DNA from: Pirellulales bacterium
GTDB taxonomy: Bacteria; Planctomycetota; Planctomycetia; Pirellulales; Thermoguttaceae
Direction: 5' to 3'
Assembly (NCBI GenBank): GCA_030617125.1
Contig: JAUWWA010000060.1
Location: 1 to 8,124, forward strand
DNA length: 8,124 nucleotides
In this document: piece by piece, positions 5,675 through 8,124 of the stretch
How the letters are laid out: the number at the start of each line of letters is the position of its first letter
How positions within the stretch are numbered: position 1 is the stretch's first letter
The notes under the pieces: model-generated
Seen by the model: only the letters and a program-made list of their open reading frames with translations
Databases searched by the model: none
Told to the model about the DNA's origin: nothing
Program-made: the position numbers and the translations under genes

Positions 5675-6173
5675 CGACTGTTTCAGCGAGTTTGCGTGCC
5701 GCGGTTATTTCGGGCGAGTCGGTTGACTCGTCTTTGTAGTCCGCCGTTGCTGCCGTAGCCTCTGCCCAAGAGCGGCATCTCTGATAGAAAAAGGCGATAG
5801 TGGAGGCAAGTTCCAGGACCCTCGGTCGGGGTTCGCAGAGCGTCCCCAACAAAGGTTGATACTTCTCCATCTCTGCCTTAGCAGCCTCGCCAGCAGGCGT
5901 CGCCTCAAATGACTCCAAGCTCTCTCGCATCTTCTCGCTGAACACGTAGTTGTACTGCTTGCCGTCTTCCGTCTCGTGAACAACGCCGTTACTAGCAAGT
6001 CGGTCGAGCAGACTAGCTAGATCCTTCGAGTACGGGCCGAAGAGATGTAGCCGGAAGTCCATCTCCAAAGGGCACCCGGCTGCCTGGAGCAAATGGACCG
6101 TCTTCTGCACGCGTTTACGTGACTCAACCCCCCCGGCCATTAGAATGAGCTTGGCTAGCTGGTACTTCGTCAT
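5655..6173 (-). CDS. YwgA-like small protein, predicted winged-helix, partner of the HD enzyme
   Basis: The 172-residue protein resembles Bacillus YwgA and, more loosely, the Panacea/SocA-like (DUF4065) domain. Its N-terminus has GGVESRKRVQK (14-24), then a helix and the signature LHLFGPYSKDLASLLDRLAS (42-61), then a Gly-containing turn and a strand, as expected for a helix-turn-helix with wing. The C-terminal third is helical and lacks clear catalytic residues. It may regulate, inhibit or position the HD protein, or bind DNA; none of this is shown. ATG 6173 is preceded by GGGGAG with about eight bases of spacing, a strong ribosome site, whereas the overlapping HD gene has none. The HD gene may therefore depend on translation of this one. 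The small antitoxin-like gene ends 36 bases upstream. Base composition is lower in G+C, like the HD gene. As I recall, ywfO and ywgA are also neighbours in Bacillus. Confidence 0.75.
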   Translation of the reverse strand: MTKYQLAKLILMAGGVESRKRVQKTVHLLQAAGCPLEMDFRLHLFGPYSKDLASLLDRLASNGVVHETEDGKQYNYVFSEKMRESLESFEATPAGEAAKAEMEKYQPLLGTLCEPRPRVLELASTIAFFYQRCRSWAEATAATADYKDESTDSPEITAARKLAETVVASSDR

Positions 6174-6186
6174 AATTCACTCCCCA

Positions 6187-6198
6187 TCCGTGTACGGA
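6187..6198. promoter_or_regulatory. Palindrome before the YwgA-like gene, possible operator
   Basis: TCCGTGTACGGA is an inverted repeat (TCCGT and ACGGA around a GT centre) located 13 bases upstream of the YwgA-like start, in the 36-base gap after the small antitoxin-like gene. It almost touches the ribosome-binding site, so a bound protein or an RNA hairpin could affect expression of the YwgA-HD pair. No convincing promoter was found beside it. Confidence 0.35.
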
Positions 6199-6209
6199 GT
6201 TTCACTAGT

Positions 6210-6458
6210 TTAGTATCGGCCCTTCAACTCGTCCAGCGTCGGCCGAAATCCGGATTTTCCGAAAGCATAGCGAACCAGAGCCATCGAGTAAAGGGCTTCC
6301 ACGTCGCTGAGCACATCCGCCAGGCTGGACTGCCGCCGCGGCGGTTCGCCGCGCGGCTGGGATGCGACGGGCTCGACCCGCACGGCCGTCCCGTCGGCCA
6401 AAGTAACGCCGTCTGCAAGAACAACGATACCGCCGGTGACCGTACCGCGGTAAATCAT
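6210..6458 (-). CDS. Small hypothetical protein with antitoxin-like N-terminus
   Basis: The 82-residue protein starts with MIYRGTVTGGIVVLADG, then an LADGTAVRVEP stretch. This pattern of short beta strands resembles AF2212/DUF104-type putative antitoxins, whose members have a 'GxVxLxxGxxLPxGTxVRV' flavour. The C-terminal part is helical and ends in PTLDELKGRY. AAGG lies at good spacing before ATG 6458. No toxin gene of the expected kind (PIN or RelE type) adjoins it: downstream, 36 bases away, is the YwgA-HD pair, and upstream the next gene is divergent. Its G+C resembles the high-G+C surroundings, not the pair. It may be an orphan antitoxin, a small DNA-binding regulator, or unrelated. The reading frame is well supported, the function is not. 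Confidence 0.65.
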   Translation of the reverse strand: MIYRGTVTGGIVVLADGVTLADGTAVRVEPVASQPRGEPPRRQSSLADVLSDVEALYSMALVRYAFGKSGFRPTLDELKGRY

Positions 6459-6654
6459 GATCGACCTTGCACCGGACCCGGAAACGAATGAACGAGACTC
6501 ACCCGCTCATTATGGCCCCGATCAGGGCGGGAAGTCAAGGGATTCACACTCCGGGCAACGGCCCCCTTGCCGGGTCGTGCCGCTGGCGCGCGAAACGCGG
6601 CGTCATCGTGCAGACATCAGGCGATCTGCCGCGGTGAGTTCCATGCTCGCCACC

Positions 6655-6681
6655 TTGACGCCGGTCGTGGTGACCTATACT
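6655..6681 (+). promoter_or_regulatory. Possible sigma-70-type promoter for the zinc-ribbon membrane protein gene
   Basis: TTGACG (6655-6660, five of six consensus bases) and TATACT (6676-6681, five of six) lie 15 bases apart, 34 bases upstream of the ATG at 6716, in the divergent gap 6459-6715. The 15-base spacer is shorter than the usual 17, which lowers confidence. The rest of the gap shows nothing that I recognise. Confidence 0.4.
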
Positions 6682-6715
6682 TCCATGAAGCCCTTCCTCC
6701 CCGAGACCACTGCCC

Positions 6716-7111
6716 ATGGCTATCGCGCCCGACATCGAGAAGACCGTCTGCCCCCAGTGCTTCGCGGTGCTGGAATCGACTGACCGTTTTTGCCGCCATT
6801 GCGGGGCACCGACGGGAACTTCCGAGGCCGGCTCGCCGGCCGTGGTGCCGGCACAGGTCGTGCCCGAGATGCCGCCCCGGCAACGCAAGGTGACCGACAA
6901 TCCCTGGGCCGTGCTGGCGCTGCTCTTCCTGGTACTCGGCCCGCTGGGCCTGCCGATGCTCTGGCGGTGCCGCGGGCTGTCGATGCCTTGGAAGGTAGGG
7001 CTGACGATCGTGATGCTCGGCGTCGCCGCGATTGTCATCACATTGACATGGTACGTGATCCATCAGGCATTATCGCCGTTGCTGGAGCTTGACGCCCTGC
7101 GTGGGTTGTGA
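6716..7111 (+). CDS. Zinc-ribbon protein with two membrane helices
   Basis: The 131-residue protein begins with a zinc ribbon: CPQC (C12, C15) and CRHC (C26, C29), the double CxxC of small metal-binding ribbons. A Pro/Val/Ala-rich linker (about 31-60) follows, then two predicted membrane helices (about 64-83 and 92-114) with a short WRCRGLSMPWK loop between them. The ribbon is probably on the cytoplasmic side; no signal peptide is seen. Proteins of this design are common in bacteria and usually have no assigned function; membrane sensing or assembly is possible. ATG 6716 is the first start after the candidate promoter; its ribosome site is weak (GAGACC). It is transcribed away from the antitoxin-like gene and converges on the MBL hydrolase gene, with 70 bases between the stop codons. 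Confidence 0.75.
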   Translation: MAIAPDIEKTVCPQCFAVLESTDRFCRHCGAPTGTSEAGSPAVVPAQVVPEMPPRQRKVTDNPWAVLALLFLVLGPLGLPMLWRCRGLSMPWKVGLTIVMLGVAAIVITLTWYVIHQALSPLLELDALRGL

Positions 7112-7126
7112 GGGAGCGTTCAACCA

Positions 7127-7140
7127 CGGCGTCCACGCCG
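7127..7140. terminator. Weak bidirectional hairpin between convergent genes
   Basis: CGGCG (7127-7131) and CGCCG (7136-7140) form a perfect 5-bp stem with a four-base loop, between the plus-strand zinc-ribbon gene (stop at 7111) and the minus-strand MBL gene (stop at 7182). No T-run follows on either strand, so this is a weak candidate. Confidence 0.25.
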
Positions 7141-7181
7141 GGGCTAAACGCTTCGATCTTCGCGGAAGCACGAGATCGCAT

Positions 7182-7922
7182 TCAGAACTCCACCTCCATC
7201 AGATCCTCGCCCAAGTCGGTGGCCGGAAAGATCGACCGGGCTACATCCAGGCCGATCGGGTCGTCGTCGGTCGCGAGCGGATTGACGTGCAGCAGTACCA
7301 AATGGCCGACGTCCGCCGCCCGGGCCACCTCGGCTACCGGAGTCGTGCAACTGTGGCCGATCTTCTGCGCCCAAGCGGCCTTCCCGTCGGCGAAGTAGCA
7401 CTCGTGCACCAGCAAGTCCACGCCGCGGATATTCTCCACGTAATCGGCGTCGACTGCGGCGGTCGTGTCGGTCACGTAGGCCATCGAGCGCCCCGGCCAG
7501 TCGAGCCGAAAGCCGATCGAGCCGCCCTGGTGCTCAAGCGGGAAATGCGAGAGCCGCCCGCCGCCGGGCAACGGCGCCTCGCCGCGCAGCGGCCGGGACT
7601 CGTACTGCGGCTTCTTCGGGAACAGGTGCTCGCAAAAGAGGTGCTCGTCGATCGCCGAGAGTTTCTTCGCCGCAGCGTGCACCGTGATTCGCTCCAGAGG
7701 ATGCATCTTGACCACGCTGAATAAGTACGTCAAGCCGATCACGTGATCGAGATGGGCGTGGGTAAGGAAAATGTCCAGTTCGGACGTTTGGAGATATCGC
7801 GCGGCCCGAAACGTGGCCGTGCCGGCGTCGAGCATGATGCCGCACTCGGGAATGAGCAAACCAGGCGTATGCCGTCGGTCGTTGGGATGATAGCCGGCCG
7901 TGCCCAGCAAGACGAGTTTCAT
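7182..7922 (-). CDS. MBL-fold metallo-hydrolase, RNase Z-like
   Basis: The 246-residue protein has the beta-lactamase-like metal site: THAHLDH (H55, H57, D59, H60), D152 in VTDTT, H190 in KIGHSCTT and H212 in LLHVNP. The pattern LEHQGGSIGFRL (129-140) followed by VTDTT and GHS resembles the RNase Z branch, where the corresponding motifs are a DH-x-GYR element, GDT and HST. The flexible arm (exosite) of true tRNA 3'-processing RNase Z is not obvious and the protein is shorter than the typical 300 or so residues. It may therefore be a related phosphodiesterase or phosphonate-type MBL enzyme rather than the tRNA processor. ATG 7922 lies nine bases after the Uma2 stop, so translation could be coupled; no clear Shine-Dalgarno is seen. 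Confidence 0.87.
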   Translation of the reverse strand: MKLVLLGTAGYHPNDRRHTPGLLIPECGIMLDAGTATFRAARYLQTSELDIFLTHAHLDHVIGLTYLFSVVKMHPLERITVHAAAKKLSAIDEHLFCEHLFPKKPQYESRPLRGEAPLPGGGRLSHFPLEHQGGSIGFRLDWPGRSMAYVTDTTAAVDADYVENIRGVDLLVHECYFADGKAAWAQKIGHSCTTPVAEVARAADVGHLVLLHVNPLATDDDPIGLDVARSIFPATDLGEDLMEVEF

Positions 7923-7931
7923 GGCAATGGC

Positions 7932-8124
7932 TTAACTGGGCCGGAGCATGGACGGCCGCAAGGCGATCCGCGGCATGGCCAGCGGCCGGACTTCGCCGTC
8001 GCCGGAGTACGTCTGCATGGTGCGATAGCGCCTCGCACCGGGATCGCGGCGCACTTCGATCGAATGGTCTGCGAGGTTAACGACCCAGTAGTCGGCAATG
8101 CCGGCCGCCGCGTACAGATCGGCC
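7932..8124 (-). CDS. Uma2-family putative restriction endonuclease (partial, N-terminus outside window)
   Basis: These are the last 63 residues of a Uma2 (DUF820) protein. Recognisable parts are LYAAAGIADYWVVNL near the start, then IEVRRDP and RYRTMQTY, and a C-terminal PLAMPRIAL stretch followed by LRPSMLRPS and the TAA stop at 7932-7934. Uma2 proteins have a PD-(D/E)xK nuclease-like fold and occur in large families in cyanobacteria and planctomycetes; their cellular role is largely unknown. The conserved acidic residues and Lys of the active site are expected mostly just upstream, outside the window, so activity cannot be judged. The stop lies nine bases before the MBL start, on the same strand. 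Confidence 0.85.
   Translation of the reverse strand, partial: ADLYAAAGIADYWVVNLADHSIEVRRDPGARRYRTMQTYSGDGEVRPLAMPRIALRPSMLRPS

Noticed and set aside
4331..6458. Transposon or integron cargo
   Set aside because: No transposase, integrase or clear terminal repeats and target duplications were seen; the lower G+C alone does not show mobility.
6553..6571. Inverted repeat GGCAA/TTGCC in the divergent gap
   Set aside because: Only five pairs with an eight-base loop in a G+C-rich gap, not more than expected by chance.
7089..7724. Plus-strand open frame of 211 codons opposite the MBL hydrolase gene
   Set aside because: The opposite strand encodes all MBL metal-binding motifs in order; this frame overlaps the end of the zinc-ribbon gene and has no recognisable domain.

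Overview
The window looks like a piece of a GC-rich bacterial chromosome, most likely a planctomycete of the Pirellula/Rhodopirellula type. This is inferred from gene content (a Cys-rich secreted NHL-repeat protein, a Uma2-family nuclease, a PolB-like exonuclease), GTG/TTG starts and loosely packed genes; no rRNA or other phylogenetic marker is present. I saw no tRNA, rRNA, CRISPR array, insertion sequence or integrase.

Layout. 1-1030 (minus): a DEDDy 3'-5' exonuclease followed 14 bases later by a GYD-domain protein that runs off the left edge. 1031-1622: about 590 bases with no confident gene, holding one copy of a 23-bp repeat, a cluster of nested inverted repeats and a weak promoter candidate. 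1623-2627 (plus): a secreted NHL beta-propeller protein with nine cysteines. 2628-2870: a convergent gap with two short inverted repeats. 2871-4274 (minus): a polyprenyl-phosphate hexose-1-phosphate transferase that would start exopolysaccharide or O-antigen synthesis. 4331-6173 (minus): an overlapping pair, a YwgA-like winged-helix protein and an HD-domain dNTPase-like phosphohydrolase. 6210-6458 (minus): a small antitoxin-like protein. 6716-7111 (plus): a zinc-ribbon membrane protein. 7182-7922 (minus): an RNase Z-like metallo-beta-lactamase-fold hydrolase, preceded by the C-terminal end of a Uma2 protein that runs off the right edge.

The pair at 4331-6173 is the most distinctive part. Hand counts of single 60-base lines give about 50-53% G+C inside it (4561-4620: 32/60; 4741-4800: 30/60) against about 62% in the MBL gene (7381-7440: 37/60). 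The two genes overlap, which suggests translational coupling, and short inverted repeats lie at both ends. The architecture (small Panacea/SocA-like protein upstream of a nucleotide-cleaving HD enzyme) could be a regulated nucleotide-depletion or toxin-antitoxin-like module. However, the same two families sit side by side in Bacillus as ywfO/ywgA, so a conserved housekeeping pair is the main alternative.

The other genes form small independent units (exonuclease-GYD; Uma2-MBL). The window does not show one large pathway.
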